Shown here: positions 47,582 through 59,440 of the stretch, one piece after another | Layout of the letters: every line of letters begins with the position of its first letter | How positions within the stretch are numbered: the first letter of the stretch is position 1 | Source of the DNA: Talpa occidentalis | Taxonomy: Eukaryota; Chordata; Mammalia; Eulipotyphla; Talpidae | Direction of reading: 5' to 3' | NCBI RefSeq assembly: GCF_014898055.3 | Contig: NW_023604861.1 | Span: 82,804,399 to 82,868,398, forward strand | Length of the DNA: 64,000 nucleotides | Translations under genes and position numbers: made by a program | The notes under the pieces: model-generated | The model's database searches: none | Told to the model about the DNA's origin: nothing | The model's input: only the letters and a program-made list of their open reading frames with translations

Positions 47582-48734
47582 GCAAACTATTATTTTTACA
47601 TAGTAGCTGCATATGGAAAGTGACATTCATAGGGTCCCACTATACTCTGGGAACCAAAATTCCAACATGTCCCCAGGTTTCAAATGTACCCTTCCTGTAA
47701 TGGAAAAACCAGTGCCACCTCTCCTGCTGAGACAGTAGTTTCTAATTGCACAATATTGTGTTTTCTTCCTAGAGCTGCTGGAGCTCAAATAATCTATAGA
47801 GAATCTCTCTCTTTACTAGAAACACAGATTGTTCATTTAGTAATTAGAACTGTTGGCACAGCAAGTTGAGAGAGAGAGAAAGCAAGCAGATTCTGTCCCT
47901 GAGCAGGGAGCCCTTGGCAGAGTCATGACTTCAGGGCCTAAGGAAATAGGTAAGACAGTGATGCTAATTTGTCACTTCCCCAGCACTTATTTGATCTTGT
48001 ATCATGGCAAATGACATTTTTATTAATCACACATGTATGGCACAGAGGCAACTTAGGAAGTGTAGGAAAGAGGTAAGGACAGAGATGGTCTGTTCGTCTC
48101 CAAGGGCTGAGATGTAGGGATGCTGCCTCCTCCATTCATCCCTTTGTTCAGCACGCACCCACTGGCCAGCTTTTCTATACAGTTGCTGACCTTGGTGGCA
48201 AAGACTTGCTGGTGAATGTGACACGGTTCTCGTCTTGGAGAGACACACAGTGAAGGAAAAAAGACCAAAATATAAATAAGAGAAACTTTGGGTTTCAGAC
48301 TTTATGGAACAGAGGATGGACATACAAATAAGAATGGAATAAAATATGGGTCTCCACAGACCCCACCTGCTCCATTGTGATAGGGAGCAAATTTCCTAAC
48401 CACTTCACCAGGCTAATACTCTTTCACTCCCTCTTTGAGATTCTTTATCACCTGACCAGGAAACCTTTAAACTCTCAAATGTTTATAGCACACGCTATTT
48501 GTGCATTTTATTTTGGCCTGTAAAATATACTGAGTCTGTGATAACTATGCAGATGTTTCATATGTACAAATCTTGCCCTCTAAGGTATGTTCCTTGACAG
48601 TGATGATAATCTTGTACTTTCACATAATGGCAAGCATAGAGCTAACAATATAACAGCTGCTCAGTATATAGTTCGAATTAAATAATTATTGAACTATTTT
48701 AGCTCTCAATTTACATGAAAACAGAAGATATCTG
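47582..48734. other. Intergenic DNA, no recognised gene
   Basis: Short open frames only. About 48130-48300 may be an old L2 remnant. No regulatory signal is evident. Confidence 0.4.
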
Positions 48735-48793
48735 TAAATATACATAATGTAATACTACTCTGTCATAAAAAAGATGAAACCTTGCCACTTTTT

Positions 48794-49057
48794 TTAAAAG
48801 ATTTACTTATTTATTTATACAAGAACTGGGGTATAGGCCAGATGCGCGGGAGGGTGAGAGGATTCACCAGAGACAGAGAGGGGAACAGAACAGGCAGACT
48901 GATGAAATACACTGCTGAGGGGAGCAGCGAGCAAGACAGGAGAGGTCTGCTGCGCTATGTGGGACACTTGCCGGCTGGCTGGGATGGAACCAGCGCTGCG
49001 GAAACTGCAGACACCTTCACAGAGTGGCACTCAACGGCCCGTGCCACCAGGGAGGCC
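48794..49057 (-). mobile_element. tRNA-derived SINE inserted in an old L1
   Basis: A full-length antisense SINE of the TATACAAGAACTGGGGTATAG form. The flanks CCTTGCCACTTTTT and CCTTGCCATTTTT are the target duplication and are part of the host L1. Confidence 0.93.
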
Positions 49058-49310
49058 CCTTGCCATTTTTGACAACACAGATGAATCCTGAGTGGATTAT
49101 GCTAAGTGAAATAAGTCAGAAGGAGAAAGATGAGTACTGTGTAATTTCATTCACTTGTGGAATTTAAAGAAACAAAGCAAATGAACAAAACAAAACAAAA
49201 AGATATGCTTAGACTGACAACAGAATGGTGGTTATCAGCAGGGAAGTGGAGGCTGGAACAGGTAGAGTGGCTAATTGGTGGTGACTGCACATCCTTGTGG
49301 TATATGATAT

Positions 49311-49312
<2 letters not shown>

Positions 49313-49350
<38 letters not shown>
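49313..49350 (+). repeat. TA dinucleotide microsatellite
   Basis: A pure alternating AT tract of about 35 bases inside the old L1 3' region. Confidence 0.92.
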
Positions 49351-49354
<4 letters not shown>

Positions 49355-49771
49355 CCATTCCAGGTGAGGAACGGTACACCTGAAAGCTATAGACTTTTGT
49401 AAACTAATGCTATCCTAAAACATACTGGAACATTAAGCTCATTGAGGTAACTGGTGTTATTTGCCCTCCTTACTATCTCCTGAGCTAATCCAAGGCACTG
49501 AAGAATGAGCATATTTTATCTGTACAAAGATGAAGAATTAGTACTCTGCTTCTTATAGAATTTAAATATAGATATCAGGGAAGGATCTATTTGTTTGAGC
49601 ATTCCTTCACTCTATTCTGTTGTCATTTCAGACATGTGGTTTACCTCCTTTATAGCCACTGCTTTGTATTGATTTTCTGCTTGAAAAGTAATAGGACTAT
49701 TTCTTTTTATTTTTACTTGCCTAAATAAGCATAAATAAAATCTGCCTTAAGTGACTCTCTAGTTAACTCTT

Positions 49772-50082
49772 TTTCAAAAAAGATTTATTTATTTATGCAT
49801 ATAAGAACTGGGGTACAGGACAGAGGTGTGGGGGGGGGGTGAGAGGATTCACCAAAGACAGAGTGGGGAACAGAACAGGCAGATCTACTGAAATACACTG
49901 CTGAGGGGAGCAGTGGGTGAGACAGGAGAGGTATACCACGCCATGTGGGTAGCTCCCTGGCTGGCCAGGGATCGGATGGAACTTGTACTGCAGAGGCTGC
50001 AGATTGAACTTGTACTGCAGAGACTGCAGATAGCTTCACAGTGCTGAGCTTAACCCCTTGCACCACCAGGGAGGCCCCTCTT
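49772..50082 (-). mobile_element. tRNA-derived SINE with internal duplication
   Basis: An antisense SINE flanked by AGTTAACTCTT (49761-49771, 50083-50093). Within the reversed head about 28 bases around GAACTTGTACTGCAGAGGC are repeated in tandem, making the copy longer than its relatives. Confidence 0.92.
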
Positions 50083-50093
50083 CAGTTAACTCT

Positions 50094-51109
50094 TAAAGGA
50101 GGTGAGGGAGCGTCAAGGTTGAGGAAGCAGTGGGAGGGAGGGGAAGAGGGCAGAGCCCACGGAGACTATGAGGCAATTCTAGGGGTGACGCAGAAAAAGT
50201 CTGGGAGGCTCCCAAGAGGCTGCACTTAACTGCCCTGAAACTGCCATAAGCAAAGTCACCGGCCCATCTAGTGACTGCCAAAGGGGATCCTTCAACTGCT
50301 CACCTGTGTGCCAGTGAGGATGCTAGCACAAGTTTTGGGTCATCTGTCACCCAAGTCCAGCCAAGCAGAGAGGTGCAAAGTACCCTAGGAACTGATGTGT
50401 GCATCCATTTGAAATGACTTCAGCAGACACTGTTACTAGGAGTCCATGGATTCCAAGCTCACCTATCCCTAGCTCTAACACCCACTTGAAGAGATTCAAA
50501 CCTTCAAAAGAGTATGTTTGTAGGGTCCCAAATCTCAGTACAATGCATGTGAATGGCTTTAGGCGCATGCAGTCACCAGGAAAGGCTTAGGGGAGTGATG
50601 GATGTTGCTGGTGTGCATGCAGGAGCATCCAGTGCAGGGATGATGGGGTGCAGGGAGGGTCCCTCTGGGTTCTAACTTTGTCTAGACTTTATCAGTCATC
50701 TGGAAAAAGAGGATGACACTTGCCCTGCCAGTGTCACAGGTTGGTCGCTATGGGGCCTACAAGTGCAGTGGCCCAAAAACAACACAGGTTTGGCCTGCAA
50801 GGGTCCTGTTAGAGGCTGATATGAGTCCATCAATAAGAGTTGAACCTCCTGTCTTCGAGGGCCCCTGATGCCCCATTTGATTAAGCATGGAGAAGTGAAG
50901 AAAGATGCTTAAGAGACAGGCTAAGGAAGAGGACCTCGGAAAAGATTTTCTGAAAAGAAAATATTGAATAAGTGGTAAAAGAAGCAAAAATATCTGTTGT
51001 CAGAATAACCAATAGAGGAGGAAATTTTAGCAAAAAAGAAGATTGTCAATCATATCCCATATCTCAGAGAGCAAAGAAGATGAACACTGAAAAGTGGCTA
51101 CTGATCCTT
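50094..51109. other. Intergenic DNA without recognised features
   Basis: No gene, repeat or signal that I can name. Confidence 0.5.
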
Positions 51110-51230
51110 ATTTTTTTTTTTTAAAGATTTATTTATTTATGCATACAAGAGCTGGGATACAGGCCAGAGATGCGGTGGGTGAGAGGATTCACCAGAGACA
51201 GAGCGGGGAACAGAACAGCCCTACTGAAAT
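51110..51230 (-). mobile_element. 5'-truncated SINE (tail and part of body)
   Basis: It starts with the T run and AAAGATTTATTTATTTATGC and ends at CTACTGAAAT, where full copies continue to the tRNA-like head. The head is missing. No clear target duplication was found. Confidence 0.88.
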
Positions 51231-51269
51231 GTTAATGATAAGGTCGCTTGTGCCTCCGGAAAGAGCAGT

Positions 51270-51294
51270 TTGTGTGTGTGTGTGGGGGGGGGGG
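51270..51294 (+). repeat. TG/G simple repeat
   Basis: A TG run is followed by a run of about 12 G. Confidence 0.9.
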
Positions 51295-51469
51295 AATAAT
51301 GAACAAGGGGCAATGGATAAGGACCTACTGCATAATGAAAAGAAACATGAGTTCCCTAAACAGTGAGGGAAAGAGAAAAGAGCATTGAAGTTTAAAATGG
51401 CAGGGGAGGGCAGTGGGTGAGTGTGATGACTCCACTCTTTGTCAATTCACTGCCCGCCTTTGTCTGTTA

Positions 51470-51700
51470 GAGAGGCAGGATGGTGCAATGGTTACATTGG
51501 CTTTGGAGCCAGGCTGCTTGCATTTGCATCCTACCCCTCAACTCCTATGTAAATTAACTTCTTTTTCCTTAGTCTCCTCATCTGGAAAATATAATGTAAC
51601 CGCTTCTTAGGTGTTTTTTTGTTTTTTAAAGAATAAGCACACTGGGCACATAGCAAATGTTAGCTATCAATATCATTATTGCTATTATTATCATCAGTAC
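51470..51700 (+). repeat. MIR SINE (ancient)
   Basis: MIR text: GCAATGGTTACATTGGCTTTGGAGCCAGGC, CCTTAGTCTCCTCATCTGGAAAATATAATG, and CACTGGGCACATAGCAAATG, followed by ATTATT-rich sequence. Confidence 0.8.
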
Positions 51701-52143
51701 TAATTTGAAAATTCTGACTTTCTCCCAGCAATAGCTATTGTTCTTGCTCTTGGGCACTGATTTACAAAGTGTGGTCCAGGAACCTCCTGGGTTGGGAGTT
51801 GGGCGTATCCCTGAAACTCCTTCCAGGTGACCAAGGCCATTTTCGTGTGTGAAAGCATGATTTGCCTTTTCACTCTCATCCTCTCAGTTTTCCAGAGACA
51901 ATGTGATGTCTGATATTGCAACAGACTAAAGCAGATACAAATGTGAAAATGCAGCTTTCTTCCATTAAGCCAGACAAAAAAATTGCTTTTCAAAAATGTA
52001 ATGAATGCCACGCTTCTTAGTTATTTTTATTGTGTTTTGGAAAGTAGTTAATATTTTTTAAAAATGTTATTTACGTCAACTTTTAATTATTGTATTTTAG
52101 GTGATTTCAAGCTAAATATTTAAAAATATATCCATTTTAATTT

Positions 52144-52398
52144 ATTTTTTAAAAAGATTTAATTATTTATGCATACAAGAACGAGTGTAAGCCAGAGGTA
52201 CAGGGAGGGGGTGAGTGGATTCACCAGAGAGAGTGGGGAGCAGAACAAGCAGATCTACTGAGCAGCAGGTGAGAAAGGAGAGGTCTGCTGAGCCAAGTGG
52301 GTTGCTGCCTGGCCAGCCAGGGATCGAACTCGTGCTGCAGTAGCTGGCAACAGCTTGATAGTGCTGTGTCTGTAACCCCTGTGCCACCAGTGAGGTCC
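52144..52398 (-). mobile_element. tRNA-derived SINE, diverged copy
   Basis: An antisense SINE lacking about 20 bases of body (the CACTGCTGAGGGG stretch). The duplication ATCCATTTTAATTT (52130-52143, 52399-52412) is perfect. Confidence 0.92.
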
Positions 52399-52412
52399 AT
52401 CCATTTTAATTT

Positions 52413-53445
52413 CTAATATAGTAAATATTCAAAAGATATCATCCACATAGACAAAAAGTTCTTTGAGGGCACCAAAAAAGGATATAAAGTGAAACAAACA
52501 CGAAAAACTTTGAGACGCTCTGCTTTAGGGACAAAGTCATAATCAGAATAGGAAATGTTAACTACTTTGTATACTTTCTCTGGTCATGCCAGACCACTTG
52601 CTTTTCCCCAAGGAAATGATTTATCAATACATTCATAGCTCTGAATCTCAGTTGGTGTTATTCTCTCAACTGAGATGTCTGTTCACCTTCTTTGTCAAAA
52701 CTCTGCACATCCTCTAAGACACCTATTACCTAAACTTCATTAGCTTATGATGGTGATGTAGGTCCTTAGCTTTCCTTCTCAGATGCTGCCCACAATCAAG
52801 TGTGTTTATGTTCCTTGCCCAGACATTTTTTCTTATTGTTCACCAATCACAAACACAGAAGCAGCTACCCTGCATTCATAGCAGAAGTGGAAAGGTCTCC
52901 TCACCTCCACTCTGGCCCCTGTGGCCTCCGAGAGGACCCTTCTTCCCTGCCAGCGGCACTGCTCTCCACCTTCTCAACGTTGGAAATCCTGGAGCTGAGC
53001 AACCACACCCCTTTAGTTCTCACTTATGAGGTGGAGCCATGCTCCAATCTGAGCCAAGTAGGAAAATCACCCCCTCGGGCGTTTGCTGAATTCCATCATG
53101 TGAGCCTCCAAGTCCAGCTTACTGGATTTATTCACTGACTCTCACAAACCTGCTACTTTAGTTTTTGCTCACAAGCACCTTTCTACCAGAATCAGACATA
53201 CTCTGGGCTTACATGAGAAAGGCAGTACTCCCCCTCCCTATATCTTCATCTCTCTTGAATTCTTCAGGGGCTCAAGCACTGAAAATACCATCTTTACAAC
53301 AGTAGCACTTCTGCCAGCTTCTGAATTTTAATTTAAGCTAGCTAGCATGTCATCAGTCATCTTTATTATTATCAGTCATCTTTATCATTCTAATCCTTGT
53401 ATTTATTCTGACCCTTAAAATAATTCTGCAAGGAATGTTATCCCG
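52413..53445. other. Intergenic DNA, no recognised gene
   Basis: Open frames such as 52800-53138 show no recognisable domain. No repeat boundary could be defined. Confidence 0.4.
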
Positions 53446-54545
53446 TTGCATTAAGTTATTGCTGTGTAACAAATTACCACCCCCCAAAAAAGAACTTAGT
53501 GATGTTAACAACATTTATTATCTCACAATTTCTGAGGGTCAGGAGTCTAAGCTGGCTTGGCTGGGTCCTCTGCTTCACAGGCAGCAAGTAAGGTGTCCAC
53601 TGGGGTTGTGGTCATCTCAAGACTCAACTTGGAAATGTTATAGGACAGGGAGAGGGGCAGCCCAAGCCCCGCAAACCTGCCTATTCTAAATGGGTTCTGC
53701 CATCCGCCGCATCAACACAAAACATATGAGACTTTAATGGGAAGGATCTTTAATAAAACTAGGAAACAATACAGGTAAGGCAAAGAGTCTAGTTTCTAAA
53801 TGAAGCACCCAAAGTTACCCGTCCCCTCGTGGGTAAAAGTCCATCCAAATGGGATTGACCCAGAACAAGGCCCCAAAGCCTGCCACAAGTCTAAAGCACC
53901 TTCCAGTGGGGACCCACAGAAAAGGGTCACAAACAACCGGACAAGCCCGGAAGGAAAAGAGCAAAATCAACATCAAGATAAAAGCTGCCATGGTCACCTC
54001 CCCATGGGTCTCACCCACATCTGTGTCACCCAGTCCACGACCAAAAGACAAGCGCAGTTTCTTTACGTGTCTCTAGGCTCCATGCGCCTCCTCCAGGTCT
54101 CCTGGCTCCATCCTGCTTCCTTCCTTAGTCTCTTCTGCAGCTTCTCCTCTTCCTGCTCAGCTCCACCCTCCCTTGGGTGGGGCAGGGAACCTCCCCCTTT
54201 CCTGGGGACCACCCTGTTACAGAAAGACTGTGCTTTCAGGCTCAAGGCTGTTGGCAGGAATTAGCTCCTTACCGGCTGTTGGCTGGAGGTCTCCCTCAGT
54301 TCTCTGTCACATGAGGCAATGCTAATATGGCAGCTTGCTTCTTCAAATCCAGAAAATAATAGAGAAAATCCAGTAAAATGAGGAAATTTCATGGAAGTGA
54401 CATCCCATCACTTTGACAGTTTTCTCTTTATTAGAAGCAAGTCATTAGGCCTAGCCTACATTCAAGGCAAAAGGATTACACAAGGATGTAAATACCAGGA
54501 TCATCAAGGTCATCTTCAAAGAGACCTGCCACATTTATTTTCTTA
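53446..54545 (-). repeat. Ancient interspersed repeat split by a solo LTR
   Basis: Text typical of a common old mammalian repeat in antisense (TTGCTGTGTAACAAATTACCAC, CTGGGTCCTCTGCTTCAC, GTGGTCATCTCAAGACTC) stops at 53635. It resumes at 54226 (CAGGCTCAAGGCTGTTGGCAGG, ATGGCAGCTTGCTTC, AAGCAAGTCATTAGGCCTAGCC). The LTR at 53636-54221 sits inside it. I cannot name the family with confidence. Confidence 0.65.
53636..54221 (-). mobile_element. Solo LTR, family A, copy 1
   Basis: A 586-base unit starts TGTTATAGGACAGGG and ends CACCCTGTTACA, with inverted ends and a 4-base duplication GAAA (53632-53635, 54222-54225), as made by gammaretrovirus-like integrases. On the - strand there are ATTAAA poly(A) signals near the end followed by a TG-rich stretch, which sets the orientation. 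A 78-codon open frame lies on the - strand (53815-54051), with a hydrophobic segment starting MAAFILMLILL. No internal viral genes remain. Confidence 0.85.
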
Positions 54546-55310
54546 CATGGTGATACTTAAACTCGATAAAGTTCAGTATTCAACCAAGGTCACTCAGAAC
54601 TTGGCAGAGCAGGATTTGTACCTTCTGACCCCAAAGCTTATTTCTAGCATTATGTCATATATTCCACATTATGTCTGTCACTGTGGCTCTTCCTTATTCA
54701 ACTGCAACCTTATTAAAGTCAGGGGATGCTTATATCCATCATGGTGATAAAAAATGTTGGTGAGTAGATGGATAGATGAATGCATCAACTAAAATCCATA
54801 TGTTAGAATTGTACATATAGAAACTGCTAAACCAGGGTTGGAAATAGAAATCCAAGACTGTAAAACATAGCATGTATCAAATTGAGAAAGGAGCAATGTA
54901 AGCAACAGAGGTAACCCAAACACACTGTTGACCTCATGGAGTTTTTTAAAGTTCTCTTTCCTTCTATGTGAAATATGGCCTTTCTGTTTTGGTGGGCAGA
55001 CACAAAGTCCATATATTACTAGAATTTAGAGTAGAATGGCCAAGAATGCTCAAAAGGTATTGTGGAAAAAGCTACAGCCTCTTCCCAACCCAAATGTACT
55101 TAACCTACGTATTTACATTTATTTACCCGAGAAAGTCCAAACCTGTCACTGTGCTGTTTAAAAGGAAAAATGATTGTAACAGCCAAAATATTTATGCTAA
55201 AAGTGACTGAAGGAGAAAAAAAAAATCCACGCAAATTTGGAAATTTGGATCATTCTTTCACTTCCATGATAACTGGGTTATTTTTATATTAGTAAAATAT
55301 CGTCCATAAG
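54546..55310. other. Spacer between the two family A solo LTRs
   Basis: Ordinary AT-rich intergenic DNA. It carries no retroviral gag, pol or env features, so the two LTRs do not enclose a provirus. Confidence 0.7.
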
Positions 55311-55900
55311 TGTTATAGGACAGGGAGAGGGGCAGCCCAAACCCCGCAAACCTGCCTATTCTACATGGGTTCTGCCATCCGCCGCATCAACACAAAACAT
55401 AGGAGACTTTAATGGGAAGGAACTTTAATAAAACTAGGAAACAATACAGGTAAGGCAAAGAGTCTAGTTTCTAAATGAAGCACCCAAAGTTACCCATCCC
55501 CTCGTGGGTAAAAGTCCATCCAAATGGGATTGGCCCAGAACAAGGCCCCAAAGCCTGCTAAAAGTCTAAAGCATCTTCCAGTGGGGACCCACAGCAAAGG
55601 GTCACAAACAACCGGACAAGCCCGGAAGGAAAAGAGCAAAATCAACATCAAGATAAAAGCTGCCATGGTCACCTCCCCACGGGTCTCACCCACATCTGTG
55701 TCACCCAGTCCACGACCAAAAGACAAGCGCGGTTTCTTTACGTGTCTCTAGGCTCCATGCGCCTCCTCCAGGTCTCCTGGCTCCATCCTGCTTCCTTCCT
55801 TCCTTAGTCTCTTCTTCAGCTTCTCCTCTTCCTGCTCAGCTCCACCCTCCCTTGGGTGGGGCAGGGAACCTCCCCCTTTCCTGGGGACCACCCTGTTACA
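55311..55900 (-). mobile_element. Solo LTR, family A, copy 2
   Basis: This 590-base copy is nearly identical to copy 1, with a 4-base extra TTCC unit in a CTTCC run. It has its own 4-base duplication TAAG (55307-55310, 55901-55904). The same 78-codon - strand frame (55490-55726) is open and differs at about four residues from that of copy 1. Separate target duplications show independent insertions of the same family in the same orientation. Confidence 0.87.
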
Positions 55901-56294
55901 TAAGGATAATAGAACTAATAGCCCTGATTTTTTGGTGGATACTTTTAATATGCATTTTGTTCAGGTAGTTCTCTTGTTCTTGCTTTTGACAGGGCCTCTG
56001 TAATATGATTTCATATGAATGTTTAGGGGATTAAATGAGAATTCACTGAAAAATAATTGGTGACCCTATCACTTTCTGTCTTCTACTGTACATTTAAATT
56101 TTATTTTTCTGGTTGGGGTCTTGCAGAAAGCATAGCTCTGTAGAACTGACCAGAAGCAGTCATGATGCAGCCTAATATGAAGGGGAGGAAAGCAGCAGTC
56201 AGAAAGTCCATAGTCTGAGATGGTTTGTGATATTCCCACATAGAGCTGGACTGTAAGTACTAAACTATTTTTCATAGCAATCACAAAAAGAACC

Positions 56295-56934
56295 TGCTGC
56301 ACCTCCCCCTGCAGTGACCTTTAGGGCTAATGGCTTTCGCCAAGGTCCCTAGGTCCAGCTGGGCAAGGAACCAGCGCGCAGGGGAGTACAGCAAAGTTCC
56401 CTGAAGACATAGATAAGACAGAAGCTTATCAAAAGATTACAACCACCAGGAGCTAAAAAACCTTATCTCATCTTTCTAGAACTACAAACTTTATCCCTTT
56501 ATTGTCTTTCTAAACTTCCTTCTTTCTTCTATAAAGGTCATTTGTTGTTAATTAAAAAATCATATGAAATCCTTAACACAAGACTGACTCAAATGAAACG
56601 TTACTAAACCCTGTAATAATTAAAATATAGTTTAGATTAAAAAAAGTAGTTAGTAAAACAAAAAATGCGATCATATAGTTTAAAAACAAAACTAATGGTC
56701 TATCTACTTAGGAATGAGGTAAATCACTCAGTGATAAGCTAAATCCATTCACTGTTCTGTGCTTTTGGAAACATATATATACTGGCAACTAACTTAAATA
56801 AAATGGCACTCAGATTTACACTCTCTCTTGAAGTGTGTCTGTTTGTCATTTCTTCAGCCGAATCCCTGACCACCCTGCGCAGTCTCTCAATCCTAAGACA
56901 GCCTCATCGTTCACTGTTGTGCTGGTCCGCGGCA
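56295..56934 (+). mobile_element. Solo LTR, family B, with 6-base target duplication
   Basis: A 640-base unit starts TGCTGCACC and ends CCGCGGCA between two copies of AGAACC (56289-56294, 56935-56940). In + orientation it carries a TATA-like ACATATATATAC (about 56771) and AATAAA (56797-56802), then a GT-rich stretch and a U5-like end. A- and T-rich in the middle. It has no internal genes. The family is unknown to me. Confidence 0.78.
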
Positions 56935-56940
56935 AGAACC

Positions 56941-58761
56941 CTTTCTGAAAAGTGGGAATATGATTAACAACATTGCTGAAAACAAATTTTCAAAAAGTTT
57001 TCTGTTGACTAGATCAGTACAATGCAAGAATCTATTCCAGAGAAGAGTCACCTAACAGTGGTACTAACTAGCTTTTGTTATTTTTCTAAAAATGTGAGCA
57101 CAGTAGCTCAAGAACAGCAACTTGCTAGGCAATCCCTCCATGACCTGGGTACCCAGAGACATAAATTTAGTAGCTGAGACATGGGAATCTAACTGTGTGA
57201 CTATCCCACTCTACTTTCTATTTCTAATTCAGAAAGGAAACTTAGAGAAAGTTATCAACAAGAGCACGAGTCTCCAGAAAATCCTACACTTAAGAAACAT
57301 TTCCACACTTTTGAAAGATCCTGTAAATCTGCTGATATTAGTGTTGAGTGTCTTTACTTGCAAGTGGAGGCCTTGGAATTGGCATTATACAAGCTGTAGC
57401 TTCATGACAGTGGAGCTGCACATTTCAAAAAGTTTACAGTTGGAATTTTTTTTCCTGGGAATTTTGTTTAAGGACCCCATGTTGTTACTGTTGATGGGTC
57501 ATTTTTCCAGCAGCATTTGCAATTGTTGAGCAAGACACTTTTAGCTATAAAACTGTGTTAACCTTTCATTCCTCAACTCTTTGTTGACAGTACACAAGTT
57601 ATCATATAGCCGGCATGGGAGTATGAGGTACAGTTCTAATTTCAGCTTACCCTCTGGCTCGTTCTATAACCTTGAAAAAATCACTTGGAAGCCTGTGCCA
57701 AAGACCTGCCATCTGTAACTTAGGGCTGGTTGGTAACCCTCCTAGGCCTGAGTCAGTGGACGCCATGAATTCTAGTGTTGGGCATTTAAGAAATTCAACC
57801 TGCTCACTAAGACTCACTTACACAAGAATTCTTTTGACTTTTTGTCACAGACCAGACTTCTTGATCAAATTATTGCTACAATGTTTTCTAAAATAACACT
57901 CCAACCCACATGGAATAATTTTTCTAAGTATGATTGACCTAATTCTTTCTAGTCCTGCTACTAACAGAGAGTGGGGATAAATTTTTTCATCTTACATATT
58001 TATTTCCATTACCTTCATTTATTTCCAGGATGCATGTGAACATCATGACCATTGAATTTCCCTGTGAAAAGTGCTAAACCAGGATCCATTCATCCTATTT
58101 CAGTGCATGGGAAGGGGTCAATATTGCTAGGAAAAAAATAATTAAAAAAATTCATACATTTAAGCCCTTCATAAACTCATAATACCTACATTTACTTCAT
58201 GTTATCTTCTTATCCTTACATTAGACAGTATCAGCTAGAAACTCCCTTCCCCTAGTAATCTAAATAAGACTATCCCCAAGATTACCAGTCATTTCCCAGG
58301 GGCCCTTATTCTTCTGTTTCCATGTATGCTTTTCACTGTTCTAATGGCCTCAACCTCAGCTTGTTCTTTAGTTTCTGCAAAACTATTTATACAAGCTTTC
58401 GTGATGTTTTAAGATTTGGGGAAACAACTTAAAATGTATATTTCAGATATTCCTGTTCCTTAAAAATTCCATTTTCCCATCCTTTTACCAGAGATTTCCC
58501 ACTAATCCTTCACTTTATGCAGCAACTCAGACTTCCTCCTGCCTTCTCTCTCCATTCCTTTCTTGCGTGTCCAATCTTCCCATTCCTCTCTCCCTGTTTC
58601 CGGAGCAAAAACAAGTTCCTCCCATGCTTTCATGTTGAGCAGCTCTTCCTGTGTTACGAGGGTTTCCACTCATACCCCTGTTTTCAGAGGCTCACCTTAT
58701 ACCAGAAACAGCTTATCAGAGAGTTATTCTTTGCCCCTGAGAGGAATCCTACTTCCATTTA
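56941..58761. other. Intergenic DNA, no recognised gene
   Basis: The open frame 57122-57529 has no recognisable domain, start context or codon pattern. No repeat is defined. Confidence 0.45.
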
Positions 58762-58830
58762 CAGTAGAATATATCCTCTGTATTCATGGAGGATGGGTTC
58801 CCCTTTAGACATCAAAATCCACATGTGCTC

Positions 58831-59324
58831 CCCTACGTTTATAGCAGCACTATTTACAATAGCTAAGCTATGGAAACAACCCAAATGCCCAAAAATAGAT
58901 GACTGGATCAAGAAGATGTGGTACATATACACCATGGAATATTACTCAGCAATCAAAAAAGATAATCACATGCAGTTTGCAGTAACACGGATGGAGCTGG
59001 AAGGGATCATGCTCAGCGAAATAAGCCAGAAAGAAAAAGAAAAATACCAGATGGTCTCACTCATAGCAGGAATTTAGAAAACCTAAGTAAGGGACCAGGA
59101 AAAAGACTAATTAATACAAAGTAAAAATCAAAATCAACAAGCAACTATAAACTAGAGACACACTACGGTGGGAGGAGGGGGGGTGGGTAGATGGGGGGAG
59201 AGGAAGGATTAGGGTCAAAATAAGGGGGGGTGCAATTGTATGGGGAATATAACCAAAATGAAAATGCATACATTGTGCAAAAATGAAAAATGATGTAAGA
59301 ATTATATAAAATAAAATATTAAAA
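58831..59324 (+). mobile_element. 5'-truncated young L1 inside the MER2-like element
   Basis: The L1 ORF2 end ([18 protein letters not shown]) and 3' UTR, ending in an A-rich tail. The 17-base duplication AAAATCCACATGTGCTC (58814-58830, 59325-59341) is perfect and is itself MER2 sequence. A longer open frame starting at 58517 simply runs into this L1. Confidence 0.94.
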
Positions 59325-59440
59325 AAAATCCACATGTGCTCAAGTCCCTTTTATAAAATGGCACAGTTTTTGCATATAACCTGGAACAACTTTCCATAGA
59401 CTGTGAATCACCTCTAGATTACTTACAATATCTAATACAA

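Larger units (their letters stand above)
48735..49430 (+). mobile_element. Old L1 (L1M type) 3' end interrupted by a SINE
   Basis: Old L1 text on both sides of the SINE at 48794-49057: ATAATGTAATACTACTCTGTCATAAAAAAG before it, and GATTATGCTAAGTGAAATAAGTCAG, GGTGGTTATCAGCAGGGAAGTGG after it. A TA microsatellite has grown within its 3' part. Confidence 0.8.

Noticed and set aside
53636..55900. A short provirus with two LTRs and 1.1 kb of internal sequence
   Set aside because: Each LTR has its own target duplication, and the sequence between contains an older host repeat and no gag, pol or env features.
57122..57529. 135-codon + strand open frame
   Set aside because: No recognisable domain, no CpG or promoter context, no splice sites and no repeat origin; best explained as chance.
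58517..59077. 186-codon + strand open frame
   Set aside because: A chance frame in intergenic and MER2-like sequence continues into the L1 ORF2 end inserted at 58831. It is a chimera without start or splice evidence.
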